39,033 bases of DNA from positions 1-39,033 of the forward strand of contig CANQNH010000006.1 in the NCBI GenBank assembly GCA_947625165.1, given 5' to 3'. The stretch comes from an uncultured Clostridia bacterium. Lineage in GTDB: Bacteria > Bacillota > Clostridia > Christensenellales > UBA1242. The position numbers and the translations under genes were made by a program. The stretch's first letter is position 1, and every line of letters begins with the position of its first letter. The notes under the pieces were generated by a model that was not told the DNA's origin, ran no database searches, and saw nothing but the letters and a program-made list of their open reading frames with translations. Below are positions 7,560 through 15,292 of the stretch, one piece after another.

Positions 7560-8111
7560 ATGGCTGAGCCAGAAAAAATGACATTGGGAGAACTTTTTTC
7601 CACATTCAAAAAAAGTGCAAAGCGTTTGGAACTTTTGCAGGAATATCACATTGAAGGGGATGAGTGGACGATTTTTCAAAAATTTGTCAACGGGGAAACC
7701 TGTTTGTCATATCCTGAACTTGAAGAGTGGAAACAGCAAATTTCTGATTGGACGAAACAAGGCAGAACGATTGAAAGGGTCAGACTTTTGAAAAGTCCAC
7801 TTTCAGACTATTTGAAATATGAAATCCTTGAGGGCTATGCTCCTTGCGATGCTTTTGGGCAGAAAATCTATTTTGTTTCCGAAAAACAACTTGAAGAGGT
7901 CGTTGGAAAAAGGAAACTGAAAGATTTTTGGATTTTTGATGACAAATATGTTTTTGAAATGGACTATGACAAAAACAACAACTATTGCGGTGGCAGGTTG
8001 GTTGACGGCGCGGAAGAAAAAGCGATTTATCAGAAGTTGCGCAAAAAATCGCAACCTTTGGAAAAGGTTTTAAGGCAAATTCGTTTGCAAAAAACGGATG
8101 TAAAATTGTAA
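7560..8111 (+). CDS. DUF6879-like protein
   Basis: The 183-residue product has the layout of the DUF6879 family as I recall it from actinobacteria: an early helix with SAKRLELLQEYHIEGDEW, then WTKQGRTIERVRLLKSPLSD, then DFWIFDDKYVFEMDYD, and a helical end. Function is unknown; relatives often sit beside helix-turn-helix regulators. The ATG at 7560 is chosen because a near-perfect AAAGGAGG (7545-7552) precedes it by seven bases; the upstream in-frame start at 7524 has none. It lies between the tandem repeat and a hydrolase gene (9 bases away), inside what is normally the continuous dnaK-dnaJ operon. Its base composition resembles its neighbours. The family call is from pattern memory. Confidence 0.65.
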   Translation: MAEPEKMTLGELFSTFKKSAKRLELLQEYHIEGDEWTIFQKFVNGETCLSYPELEEWKQQISDWTKQGRTIERVRLLKSPLSDYLKYEILEGYAPCDAFGQKIYFVSEKQLEEVVGKRKLKDFWIFDDKYVFEMDYDKNNNYCGGRLVDGAEEKAIYQKLRKKSQPLEKVLRQIRLQKTDVKL

Positions 8112-8120
8112 AATCAGACT

Positions 8121-8615
8121 ATGAAAAAACTTTTGATTGTGGATGTTCAGAAGGGATTTTTGAACGAGGATTGCAATTTTGTGGTGAAAAGGATTGAAAA
8201 TTTGCTGAAAGAGGGCAATTTTGACCAAGTTGTTGCCACAAAATTTGTCAACAAACAAAACAGTGCATATGTGGAATTTTTGGATTGGCGTCAACTTTTG
8301 ACTGACGACGAGAAAGAAATTGCTTTGAAGTTGCCCAAAAACGCAAAAATTGTGGAAAAAACTTCATACGCTTTGGAGGAAAAAGACTTTCAAAAACTGT
8401 TCAAAACGGGCGATGAGGTTTTTGTTTGCGGGCTGGATTTTGATGCTTGTGTGCTGGCAATTTGTTTTCAACTTTTTGACCACAAAATTCAGCCAAAAGT
8501 TGTTTTGGATGCGGTTGCATCGCACTCAGAAAATCCAATGCCAAGGGATGTTTTTGAGAGGTTGTGTCGCAGAAATTTTGGTGAGGAAAGTCTGATTGAA
8601 AAATTAAAATCATAA
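8121..8615 (+). CDS. Isochorismatase-family cysteine hydrolase
   Basis: The 164-residue product shows the catalytic triad of the family: D8 in [11 protein letters not shown]80 in VEKTSYAL, and C110 in [16 protein letters not shown], followed by [10 protein letters not shown]. These cytoplasmic enzymes hydrolyse amides or vinyl ethers (nicotinamidase, isochorismatase, carbamoyl hydrolases); the substrate cannot be told from sequence. The protein is compact (about 160-200 is usual). It begins nine bases after the DUF6879-like gene and ends 22 bases before dnaJ, so it is probably cotranscribed with them. An aromatic/metal-binding nicotinamidase motif (DxHxxxH) is not visible, which argues against nicotinamidase. 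Confidence 0.85.
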   Translation: MKKLLIVDVQKGFLNEDCNFVVKRIENLLKEGNFDQVVATKFVNKQNSAYVEFLDWRQLLTDDEKEIALKLPKNAKIVEKTSYALEEKDFQKLFKTGDEVFVCGLDFDACVLAICFQLFDHKIQPKVVLDAVASHSENPMPRDVFERLCRRNFGEESLIEKLKS

Positions 8616-8637
8616 AAAAAATAAAAGGCAAAAATCT

Positions 8638-9765
8638 ATGGCAGGAAAGGACTATTATGAAATTTTGGGGGTGAGCAAGAGCGCTGACGCTGACGAGATT
8701 AAGTCGGCTTATCGCCGTTTGGCAAAAAAATATCACCCAGACCTTAACAAAACGCCTGAAGCCGCTGAAAAATTTAAGGAAATCAATGAGGCCTATGAGG
8801 TTTTGGGTGACGAGAAAAAACGTGCAAACTATGACCAATATGGCTCTGCGGACGGGCCACAGTTTCAAGGTGGTGGCTTTGGCGGAGATTTTTCTGGTTT
8901 TGGTGGTGGCTTTGGCGGTTTTTCCGACATTTTTTCGGACATATTTTCGGCGTTTGGCGGTGGCGGAAGTGGTCCGCGTATGCAGCAGCGCGGCGATGAC
9001 ATTGTGATTTCAATGCGCCTTTCTTTTGACGAGGCGATTTTCGGCGTGGAAAAACTGATTTCTTTCAACCGAGTTGAAACTTGTTCGAAGTGCAACGGCA
9101 CGGGCGCAAAAAATGGCAGAGAGTTCACCACTTGTCCGGACTGTAAAGGCTCGGGAAGGGTGAGAATTCAACAAAACACAATGTTTGGCACAACAATCAG
9201 AGAGAGTGTTTGTCCAAGATGCAGTGGCACGGGCAAGATGATTAAGGAGCGTTGTGAAGAGTGTGGCGGAAAAGGTTGTAAGCGTGTTCCGGCACAGGTG
9301 CGAGTGAAAGTGCCTGCTGGGATTGATGATGGTCAAACAATCCGAATGCGTGGAGAGGGAAATGCCCCTGCTGGACAGGGAATTTCTGGCGATTTGAACA
9401 TCAAAGTGACAGTTGGGCAGCATCCAATTTTCAAGCGTGTTGGCACGGATTTGCTTTTTGACCTTTATGTTCCATTCACAACCTGTCTTTTGGGCGGAAA
9501 GGTGGAAATTCCGCTGACAAGAGGCACGAAAGTCATTGATATTGATGCTGGAACGCAAAATGGAACAGTCATTCGCGTGAAAGGTAAAGGCGTGAAGGTG
9601 CTCAATCGTGAGGCGTATGGCGACCTTCTTGTGACGATTAAGAGCGAAATTCCAAAATCACTCACCAAAAAGGGAAGAGACCTTTTGAAAGAACTTGAAG
9701 CCAAGTTTGACGAAAATGACTATCCAAAAGCAAAAGAATTCAAAGGCAAGATGAAGAACTTGTGA
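8638..9765 (+). CDS. dnaJ: Chaperone protein DnaJ (Hsp40, type I)
   Basis: DnaJ delivers clients to DnaK and stimulates its ATPase. The 375-residue product has all type I domains in order: a J domain with HPD at residues 33-35, a Gly/Phe-rich region (about 78-115), four zinc-binding repeats ([32 protein letters not shown]), and a C-terminal substrate-binding and dimerisation region. The length is typical. The ATG at 8638 has only a weak AAAGG upstream. It is the last gene of the operon and is followed by an intrinsic terminator at 9859-9889. In most relatives it follows dnaK directly; here it is separated by 1.4 kb. Confidence 0.97.
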   Translation: MAGKDYYEILGVSKSADADEIKSAYRRLAKKYHPDLNKTPEAAEKFKEINEAYEVLGDEKKRANYDQYGSADGPQFQGGGFGGDFSGFGGGFGGFSDIFSDIFSAFGGGGSGPRMQQRGDDIVISMRLSFDEAIFGVEKLISFNRVETCSKCNGTGAKNGREFTTCPDCKGSGRVRIQQNTMFGTTIRESVCPRCSGTGKMIKERCEECGGKGCKRVPAQVRVKVPAGIDDGQTIRMRGEGNAPAGQGISGDLNIKVTVGQHPIFKRVGTDLLFDLYVPFTTCLLGGKVEIPLTRGTKVIDIDAGTQNGTVIRVKGKGVKVLNREAYGDLLVTIKSEIPKSLTKKGRDLLKELEAKFDENDYPKAKEFKGKMKNL

Positions 9766-9858
9766 GCATCTTTTTAAAACTTTCAAAACTGGGCAAAAAG
9801 ATGTCAAAAAAGTGTGAAAAAAACGCGGGAAATTTTCTCAGAAATTGTGAAATTTCTC

Positions 9859-9889
9859 AAAAGTGGGGTATTGACAACCCACTTTTTTT
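9859..9889 (+). terminator. Intrinsic terminator of the dnaK-dnaJ operon
   Basis: AAAAGTGGG (9859-9867) pairs perfectly with CCCACTTTT (9878-9886) around a 10-base loop, followed by a seven-base T-run (9883-9889). The loop contains the -35 box of the next promoter (TTGACA, 9871-9876), so the two signals overlap. Confidence 0.75.
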
Positions 9890-9899
9890 GTGTTAGAAT
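9871..9899 (+). promoter_or_regulatory. Promoter of the 153-residue coiled-coil gene
   Basis: TTGACA (9871-9876), 17 bases, and TAGAAT (9894-9899) preceded by TGTG, an extended -10 box. It sits 26 bases before the start codon of the following gene. Confidence 0.8.
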
Positions 9900-9924
9900 G
9901 TTGATGTGAAAAGGAGAAACACAA

Positions 9925-10386
9925 ATGACACAAGAAAGAAAATTGGAAAAATTGGAAAAGAAATTTAACAGAAAGATTGCTTTTTTTGAAAAAAAATTGA
10001 CAACTGCATACAGACGCGGTGACGCACTTGGATTTCATCTTTATGAAAGTAGAATTCAGGCTGTTGTCAACACCTATTTGGACAAACGCGCAAAAATTGA
10101 GAAATGCCAAGGATATATGGTGAATGTTGAGATTGGTTTTGCCAATCACAGTGCAAAGATTGATGTTTCGATTGAGCCGGGGAACGCTGTTGAATGCACA
10201 TTTGACGAATTTGCAGAATTCTTTAAGGAATATCAACTTTCTGAGGGAAAAGAAAAATCTGCTGAAAGCAAAGGCGTGGACAAGGCTGAAGAAAACTCTG
10301 CAACCGTCAAAGTGGAAGAGGATAGATCAAAGGAAAATGCCGATGGTAAAGCTTCTGTAAAAGAGACCTCAAAAGAAAAAGAGTGA
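9925..10386 (+). CDS. Hypothetical coiled-coil protein with charged tail
   Basis: I do not recognise this 153-residue protein. The first 50 residues are rich in Lys/Glu/Leu with heptad spacing (EKLEKKFNRKIAFFEKKL), suggesting a coiled coil. The middle (about 65-100) looks like a small beta-containing domain. From about residue 105 it is a low-complexity Lys/Glu/Ser tail. There is no signal peptide or membrane helix, so it is probably cytoplasmic. It has its own extended -10 promoter, a strong AAAAGGAG site ten bases before the ATG, and a strong terminator, so it is a monocistronic unit between dnaJ and pgk. Confidence 0.7.
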   Translation: MTQERKLEKLEKKFNRKIAFFEKKLTTAYRRGDALGFHLYESRIQAVVNTYLDKRAKIEKCQGYMVNVEIGFANHSAKIDVSIEPGNAVECTFDEFAEFFKEYQLSEGKEKSAESKGVDKAEENSATVKVEEDRSKENADGKASVKETSKEKE

Positions 10387-10459
10387 GGCAAAAACAAGAG
10401 AGAACCTTCAAAGAGCAAAAGAGGGCAAATCTTTTGAAAAAAGAAAAACTTGAAAAGAC

Positions 10460-10491
10460 GGATTGGAAGAACAAATTCCAATCCTTTTTTT
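10460..10491 (+). terminator. Intrinsic terminator
   Basis: GGATTGGAA (10460-10468) pairs perfectly with TTCCAATCC (10476-10484), loop seven bases, followed by seven T residues (10485-10491). It ends the coiled-coil gene's transcript. Confidence 0.92.
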
Positions 10492-10510
10492 GTTACCGCT
10501 TGAAATTATT

Positions 10511-10538
10511 TTGACTTTTTGCGTTTATGGTGTAAAAT
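10511..10538 (+). promoter_or_regulatory. Promoter of pgk
   Basis: TTGACT (10511-10516), 16 bases, then TAAAAT (10533-10538). It lies about 20 bases before the pgk ATG, giving a very short leader. Confidence 0.7.
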
Positions 10539-10559
10539 AGACTTAAAGTGGGTGAGATT

Positions 10560-11729
10560 ATGAAAAGAACAATAAGAGATTTGAAAGACATCAAAGGAAA
10601 AAGAGTTTTGCTTCGTTGTGACTTCAATGTGCCACTTGACAACTGGGGCGACATCCTCAACGCCAACCGTATTGAAGCAGCCTTGCCAACAATCACATAT
10701 TTGACACAGCAAGGCGCAAAATTGATTGTTTGTTCTCACCTTGGCAGACCAAAAGGCTATGACAAATTTCTGTCGCTTTTTCCAGTGGCGGTCTATCTTA
10801 TGAAAACCTTTCCAAACAAAGTGAAATTTTGCAGTAAGGTGGTTGGCCCGGAAGTTGATTTGGCAATCTCAAAACTCCACGATGGCGAAATCTTGGTGCT
10901 GGAAAACCTGCGCTTTGAAAAAGGCGAAGAGGAAAACAGCCCAGCTTTTGTCAAGGAGCTTTGCAACATTTGTGACATCTATGTTGACGATGCCTTTGGC
11001 GTTGCTCACAGAAAACAGGCGTCAAACTATGGCATTGCTTTGAAAAAGCCAAATGCGATGGGCTTTTTGATTGAAAAAGAATTGGAAGTGTTTGACAAAG
11101 CATTCAAAAAACCTGCTCATCCGTTTGTGGCAATCTTTGGTGGGGCAAAGGTGGACGATAAACTCAACCTCATCAACAATGTGATGGGAATGGCGGACAC
11201 AATCGTCATCGGGGGCGGAATGGCCTACACATTTTTGCAAGCCGAGGGCATCAGCGTTGGAAACAGCATATGCTCACACGAACTTGTCAATGATGCCAAA
11301 GAAATTTTGGAAAAAGCGAAAGCAAAGGGCATCAAAGTTTTGCTTCCGATTGACCATATTGCCGAGGCTGACGGCAAAGTGAAAACTGTTCGTCAACCAG
11401 AAATTGAGGGCAATTTTGCGGGGTTTGATATCGGCCCAAAAACAATCAAAATGTTCACATCAGAAATCCTCAACGCAAAACAAATTATGTGGAATGGTCC
11501 TGTGGGGAAATATGAGGACAGAAGGTTCAAAAAAGGCACAGACAAGGTTGCCCAAGCCGTTGCAAAAAGTGGAGCATATTCCATTGTGGGCGGCGGCGAC
11601 AGTGTGAGTGCTGTGGAAGCGGCCGGTGTTGCAGACAAAATCAATCATCTTTCCACAGGCGGCGGAGCAAGTTTGAAACTTATGGAAGGCAAGGTGTTGC
11701 CGGCGGTTGAAGTTATTGACACAATCTGA
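10560..11729 (+). CDS. pgk: Phosphoglycerate kinase
   Basis: Pgk transfers phosphate from 1,3-bisphosphoglycerate to ADP in glycolysis. The 389-residue product is of normal length. It has the N-terminal substrate site LLRCDFNVPLD and SHLGRPKG, the ENLRFEKGEE segment, DDAFGVAHR, the hinge IFGGAKVDDKL, and the nucleotide-binding MWNGPVGKYE and VGGGDSVSAVE, ending TGGGASLKLMEGKVLP. The ATG at 10560 is chosen over the upstream GTG at 10548, which would leave extra residues not found in the family. tpiA follows 81 bases downstream, so the glycolytic pair is probably cotranscribed or closely linked. Confidence 0.97.
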   Translation: MKRTIRDLKDIKGKRVLLRCDFNVPLDNWGDILNANRIEAALPTITYLTQQGAKLIVCSHLGRPKGYDKFLSLFPVAVYLMKTFPNKVKFCSKVVGPEVDLAISKLHDGEILVLENLRFEKGEEENSPAFVKELCNICDIYVDDAFGVAHRKQASNYGIALKKPNAMGFLIEKELEVFDKAFKKPAHPFVAIFGGAKVDDKLNLINNVMGMADTIVIGGGMAYTFLQAEGISVGNSICSHELVNDAKEILEKAKAKGIKVLLPIDHIAEADGKVKTVRQPEIEGNFAGFDIGPKTIKMFTSEILNAKQIMWNGPVGKYEDRRFKKGTDKVAQAVAKSGAYSIVGGGDSVSAVEAAGVADKINHLSTGGGASLKLMEGKVLPAVEVIDTI

Positions 11730-11810
11730 CTTAAAACACAAGTTTTTGTCAAAAATGGATTTATGGCGCGTGTCGGCATAATAAAAAAGTAAAGACATAA
11801 GGAGAAAAAT

Positions 11811-12575
11811 ATGAAAAAACTCATCGTTGCAAACCTGAAAATGAACACCACTCCAAGCGAGTTCAAGACCTACGCAATGACCATTGCAACCAAAGCGAAA
11901 GGGTCAAAAAACAATATTGTTGTTTGCCCACCATTCACACATTTGGCGGTTGCAAAAGAAATTTTGACTTCCAGCAAGGTTTCATATGGCGCACAGAATA
12001 TGTCTGCCGAAGAAGAGGGCTCTTTCACGGGTGAGGTCAGCGCAAAAATGGTCAAAGATTTGGGCGCGGAATATGTCATTCTTGGACACAGCGATGTGCG
12101 AAACAAATTCAAAGAAACTGACAAACTGATCAATCGAAAAATCAAAACTGCTCTTGCAAACGGGATCAAGGTGATTTTGTGTGTTGGCGAAAGTTTGCAA
12201 ACAAGAGAAAGCAAGCAGACGCAAAATTTTGTTCGAAAACAACTTGATGACGATTTGAAAGGCATCTATGAAAACGAACTTGAAGGCGTCATCATTGCCT
12301 ATGAGCCTGTGTGGGCAATCAGCACAAACAAAACATCGTCAAGCAAAGGCATCACAAACAAAGACATCTCAAAAATGGTTGAGGTGATAAGAAAAGAAAT
12401 TGAAGCACAGTTTTCCGCAAAGGCTGCAAAGAAAATCACTGTTCTTTATGGCGGAAGCGTGGGTCTGAACAACTATAAAAAAATTCTTTCCAACGAGAGC
12501 ATTGATGGTGCGCTTATTGGGGCAGCAAGTTTGGATGTTGACGCATTTTCTGTGATTGCAAGAGAGAACTATTGA
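11811..12575 (+). CDS. tpiA: Triose-phosphate isomerase
   Basis: TpiA interconverts dihydroxyacetone phosphate and glyceraldehyde-3-phosphate. The 254-residue product keeps the catalytic residues N8, K10, H93 and E165 (AYEPVWAI) and the phosphate-binding LYGGSVGLNNY. Two signatures are unusual: the N-terminal NWKMN is NLKMN here, and the GHSERR motif is GHSDVR, with Asp in place of the conserved Glu and Val for the first Arg. The rest of the fold, including GALIGAASLD, is normal, so it should still be the isomerase, perhaps with altered dynamics. The ribosome binding site AAGGAG stands upstream of the ATG. Confidence 0.95.
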   Translation: MKKLIVANLKMNTTPSEFKTYAMTIATKAKGSKNNIVVCPPFTHLAVAKEILTSSKVSYGAQNMSAEEEGSFTGEVSAKMVKDLGAEYVILGHSDVRNKFKETDKLINRKIKTALANGIKVILCVGESLQTRESKQTQNFVRKQLDDDLKGIYENELEGVIIAYEPVWAISTNKTSSSKGITNKDISKMVEVIRKEIEAQFSAKAAKKITVLYGGSVGLNNYKKILSNESIDGALIGAASLDVDAFSVIARENY

Positions 12576-12627
12576 AAAAATTAAACAAAACTGAGAAAAA
12601 ATTTGGGATTTGAGGAAACGACAAGGG

Positions 12628-13731
12628 ATGAACCATATTGCACTATATCGAAAATATCGACCAAAGACATTTGATGAGGTGATTGGGCAGGACCATATCA
12701 CCAAAACGCTTCAAAATCAAATTATGAACAATCAAATTGGTCATGCCTATCTTTTCACGGGCACAAGAGGCACGGGGAAGACAAGTGTTGCCAAAATTTT
12801 TGCCAAGGCTGTCAACTGTCTTTCACCGGTGAACGGCTCGGCGTGTGGAGAGTGTGAAAATTGCAAGCGGCTGGAACAGGAAAACGACATTAACATCATC
12901 GAAATTGATGCTGCATCCAACAACAAAGTTGACGATATTCGTCAAATTCGCGAAAAAGTGAAGTTTATGCCTGTTGGCGCAAAATATAAGGTCTATATCG
13001 TTGACGAAGTGCATATGCTGTCTGACAGCGCGTTCAACGCACTTTTGAAAACTTTGGAAGAGCCACCTCCATACATCATTTTCATTCTTGCCACAACAGA
13101 GGTGCACAAATTGCCGCAAACCATACTTTCGCGCTGCGTGAGGTTTGACTTCCGGCTTGTCAGCGTTGACGAACTTTGCAAGCATCTTGCAAAAGTTTTT
13201 GACAAAGAAAACATCACATATGATGCCGACAGTTTGAAAATCATTGCAAATGCGGGCGAGGGCAGCGTGCGTGACACTTTGTCGATTGCGGACAGCATTT
13301 CGGCATATTCTCAAGGGCAAATCACAAAGGAAAAAACATTGCAAGTTTTGGGGACAACCGACATCGACTTGACGCTTGAATTTTTTGAAAAGATATATGA
13401 AAAAGAACTTGGCGGCGTGCTTTCATACATCGACAAAATCGAAAAAGAAGGCAAAAATTTGGCAGTGTTTGCAAAGGACCTTTCTCGTCACGCAAGAGAT
13501 TTGCTTGTTTGCAAAAGTTGCAAAAACGCAAACGAAATTTTGAATTTGACAGATGATGTTTTTGAAAAGTTTTCTGCTCAGGCGGAGAAGTTTGCGGAAA
13601 AAGATTTGATAAGATATATGCAAGTTTTTTCAAGTGCGGAGAGCGAACTGAGATACACACTTTCGGTGAGACTTTTGCTTGAAACCACTTGCTTGAACGC
13701 CATTCTTGGCTTTGACGCAAAAAAAAACTGA
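12628..13731 (+). CDS. dnaX: DNA polymerase III clamp-loader subunit, short (gamma-like) form
   Basis: DnaX forms the ATPase core of the clamp loader. This frame gives 367 residues: the P-loop GTRGTGKT at 45-52, a zinc cluster C64/C73/C76/C79, Walker B VYIVDEVHML (122-131), sensor ATTEVHKLP, SRC at 168-170, and the following lid/oligomerisation domains. It then stops at a TGA immediately after the run GCA-A9-C. The missing C-terminal domain is encoded right after, in the -1 frame (13728-14060). The short form therefore resembles E. coli gamma in domain content, and the full product (tau-like) would be about 477 residues. The ATG at 12628 matches the family start; the TTG at 12610 is less likely. 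ybaB and recR follow, as in many bacteria. Confidence 0.93.
   Translation: MNHIALYRKYRPKTFDEVIGQDHITKTLQNQIMNNQIGHAYLFTGTRGTGKTSVAKIFAKAVNCLSPVNGSACGECENCKRLEQENDINIIEIDAASNNKVDDIRQIREKVKFMPVGAKYKVYIVDEVHMLSDSAFNALLKTLEEPPPYIIFILATTEVHKLPQTILSRCVRFDFRLVSVDELCKHLAKVFDKENITYDADSLKIIANAGEGSVRDTLSIADSISAYSQGQITKEKTLQVLGTTDIDLTLEFFEKIYEKELGGVLSYIDKIEKEGKNLAVFAKDLSRHARDLLVCKSCKNANEILNLTDDVFEKFSAQAEKFAEKDLIRYMQVFSSAESELRYTLSVRLLLETTCLNAILGFDAKKN
13719..13731 (+). other. Candidate slippery site (A9 then AAC-TGA) in dnaX
   Basis: Nine adenines (13719-13727) are followed by C and a zero-frame TGA at 13729-13731. In the zero frame the heptamer A-AAA-AAC (13722-13728) fits the X-XXY-YYZ rule for -1 ribosomal frameshifting. 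A one-base A insertion by RNA polymerase slippage would give the same frame. No strong downstream hairpin or upstream internal Shine-Dalgarno was found by eye, so transcriptional slippage as in Thermus dnaX is plausible. A homopolymer sequencing error is the main alternative. Confidence 0.6.
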
Positions 13732-14060
13732 AAATTGAGGTTGACAAGACAAAACTTTCGGCAAGCAATGTTTGGGGAAAAGTGGTGTTGTTTTTGAAAG
13801 AACATCATAAAGTTGCCTTGCACGTTGCTTGCGGTGACATCACAAATGCACAAATTGAGGGCGGAGATTTGGTGATAAGGACAAGCGACGCTTTCCTTGT
13901 GGATGTTCTGGAAAACGGAAAGAAAGACATTGAGGCCGCATTGCGCTGGCAAGGACTTGACCTTTCGTTCAAAGTTGTGAAGTTTGAAAGTGTCGAACAA
14001 AAAATTGAAAAGGACATCAAAAAAGTTAAAAATTTCTTTTCAAATGTTGAGTTTGAATGA
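13728..14060 (+). CDS. dnaX: DnaX C-terminal (tau-like) domain, reached by -1 frame change
   Basis: Read in the -1 frame from 13728, about 110 residues continue the DnaX family: a short linker, then the W-x-x-V-x-x-L-K-E-H pattern NVWGKVVLFLKEHHKVALHV, then beta-rich GGDLVIRTSDAFLVDVLENG and a Lys-rich end. This is the conserved C-terminal domain of clostridial/Bacillus DnaX. The first in-frame GTG (13782) sits inside the domain and has no ribosome binding site, so an independent gene is unlikely. It is best read as the second half of a tau-like product made by slippage, or as the remainder of a frameshifted gene if the A9 run is misread. It ends 150 bases before ybaB. Confidence 0.75.
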   Translation: MKIEVDKTKLSASNVWGKVVLFLKEHHKVALHVACGDITNAQIEGGDLVIRTSDAFLVDVLENGKKDIEAALRWQGLDLSFKVVKFESVEQKIEKDIKKVKNFFSNVEFE

Positions 14061-14210
14061 AGAGTTAAAAATCAAATTTTCCAAGCAAATATGAAAAATG
14101 AAAAATAAAAAAATGAAAAATCGCAAAAATTTTGATAAAAAACGCGAAAAAAATGCAAAAAACTTGAAAAATTATAAAATTTAATCAAAAAAGAGAAAAG
14201 GAGAACAAAA
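14061..14210 (+). other. A-rich dnaX-ybaB spacer
   Basis: The 150 bases are strongly A-rich on the coding strand and end in AAAAGGAGAAC before the ybaB ATG, much like the grpE-dnaK spacer. I see no hairpin and no good -35 box. Confidence 0.4.
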
Positions 14211-14525
14211 ATGGGATACGGATTTGGTGGCGGCTTTGGCGGACAAAATATGCAATCACTTATGCGTCAGGCACAAAAAATGCAAGAAGATATGAAGAGA
14301 ATTCGCGAGGAGATTGACGCAACGGAATATCATTCGTCAGTTGGTGGCGGAATGGTTGAGGTGACCTGCCTTGGAAACAAAACAGTGAAGTCTGTTCGCA
14401 TCAAAAAAGAGGTTGTTGACCCTGATGATGTGGAAATGCTTGAAGATTTGGTTGTGAGCGCGTTCAACGACTGCATCAAACAAATTGTTGAGGACGAACA
14501 AAGAAAACTTCCAATGGGATTGTGA
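14211..14525 (+). CDS. ybaB: YbaB/EbfC nucleoid-associated protein
   Basis: The 104-residue product has the family layout: a Gly-rich start (YGFGGGFGG), helix LMRQAQKMQEDMKRIREEI, a beta sheet GGMVEVTCLGNKTVKSVRI, then VDPDDVEMLEDLVVSAFNDC, ending LPMGL. These small dimers bind DNA and coat the nucleoid. Genes normally sit between dnaX and recR, exactly as here. A strong AAGGAG site lies upstream, and the stop codon is one base from the recR ATG, so the two are translationally coupled. Confidence 0.96.
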   Translation: MGYGFGGGFGGQNMQSLMRQAQKMQEDMKRIREEIDATEYHSSVGGGMVEVTCLGNKTVKSVRIKKEVVDPDDVEMLEDLVVSAFNDCIKQIVEDEQRKLPMGL

Positions 14526-14526
14526 A

Positions 14527-15120
14527 ATGAACGATTTTGAAGAGCCGATTGAGAAACTGATTGAATATTTCAGAGCGCTGCCCGGCGTGGGATATAAAAC
14601 CGCACAGCGCTATGCTTTTTTCATCATTGAAAACAGCAAAGAGGCGGCACAAAATTTTGCAAATGCAATTTTGGATGTGAAAAATAAGGTCAAACTTTGC
14701 CAAGAGTGTGGAAACTACAGCACCAACGACATCTGCAAAATTTGTGAAAGACGAAACAAACAGTTGATTTGCGTTGTCCAAGAGCCAAAAGACATTGTTT
14801 CAATGGAAAAAGTGAAAAGTTATGATGGGGTCTATCACGTGCTGTTTGGCTGCATAAATCCTCTTGAAAACAAGGGGCCAAATGACATCAGAATAAAAGA
14901 ATTGCTTGCGCGAGTGCAAAAAAACGATGTCAAAGAAGTGATTATGGCAACAAATCCGGATGTTGAGGGGGAAGCAACCGCGATGTATATCGCAAAACTG
15001 TTGAAACCTCTTGGGGTCAAAGTGACCAGACTTGCACAGGGCATCTCCATTGGCAGCGACATTGAATTTGCCGACGAGGTCACTTTGGAAAAGGCACTGA
15101 AAAGCCGACAAGAAATTTGA
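14527..15120 (+). CDS. recR: Recombination protein RecR
   Basis: RecR works with RecO (and RecF) to load RecA at gaps. The 197-residue product has the helix-hairpin-helix LPGVGYKTAQRYAF, a C4 zinc finger (C58, C61, C70, C73), a Toprim domain beginning ICVVQEPKDI with ATNPDVEGEATAMYIA, and the C-terminal Walker-like GSDIEFADEVTLEKAL. The length is normal (about 198). The ATG at 14527 is chosen; an upstream in-frame start at 14485 would lie inside ybaB. It lies one base after the ybaB stop. Confidence 0.97.
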   Translation: MNDFEEPIEKLIEYFRALPGVGYKTAQRYAFFIIENSKEAAQNFANAILDVKNKVKLCQECGNYSTNDICKICERRNKQLICVVQEPKDIVSMEKVKSYDGVYHVLFGCINPLENKGPNDIRIKELLARVQKNDVKEVIMATNPDVEGEATAMYIAKLLKPLGVKVTRLAQGISIGSDIEFADEVTLEKALKSRQEI

Positions 15121-15198
15121 CGCACTATTGTGTTCTTAGTTGTCTTAAATTTAAGATTAAAGAAATCCTTGAATAAAGAAAACATAAAATTCAACTTC

Positions 15199-15224
15199 AA
15201 AAAAGCTGTAAATACAACTTTTTT
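15199..15224 (+). terminator. Probable terminator after recR
   Basis: AAAAAAGCTGT (15199-15209) pairs with ACAACTTTTTT (15214-15224) with one mismatch and a four-base loop; the T-run ends the stem. Weak in G/C but well placed 80 bases after recR. Confidence 0.45.
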
Positions 15225-15292
15225 GAATAAGAAAATAAAAAATAAAAAAAAGAATGTGCTGTTTTGGGACAGCATAAAAGAAGGAGGGCAAA

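Noticed and set aside
7087-7605. Open minus-strand frames across the tandem repeat
   Set aside because: They owe their length to the repeated unit; no start signal; the two repeat copies fall in different frames.
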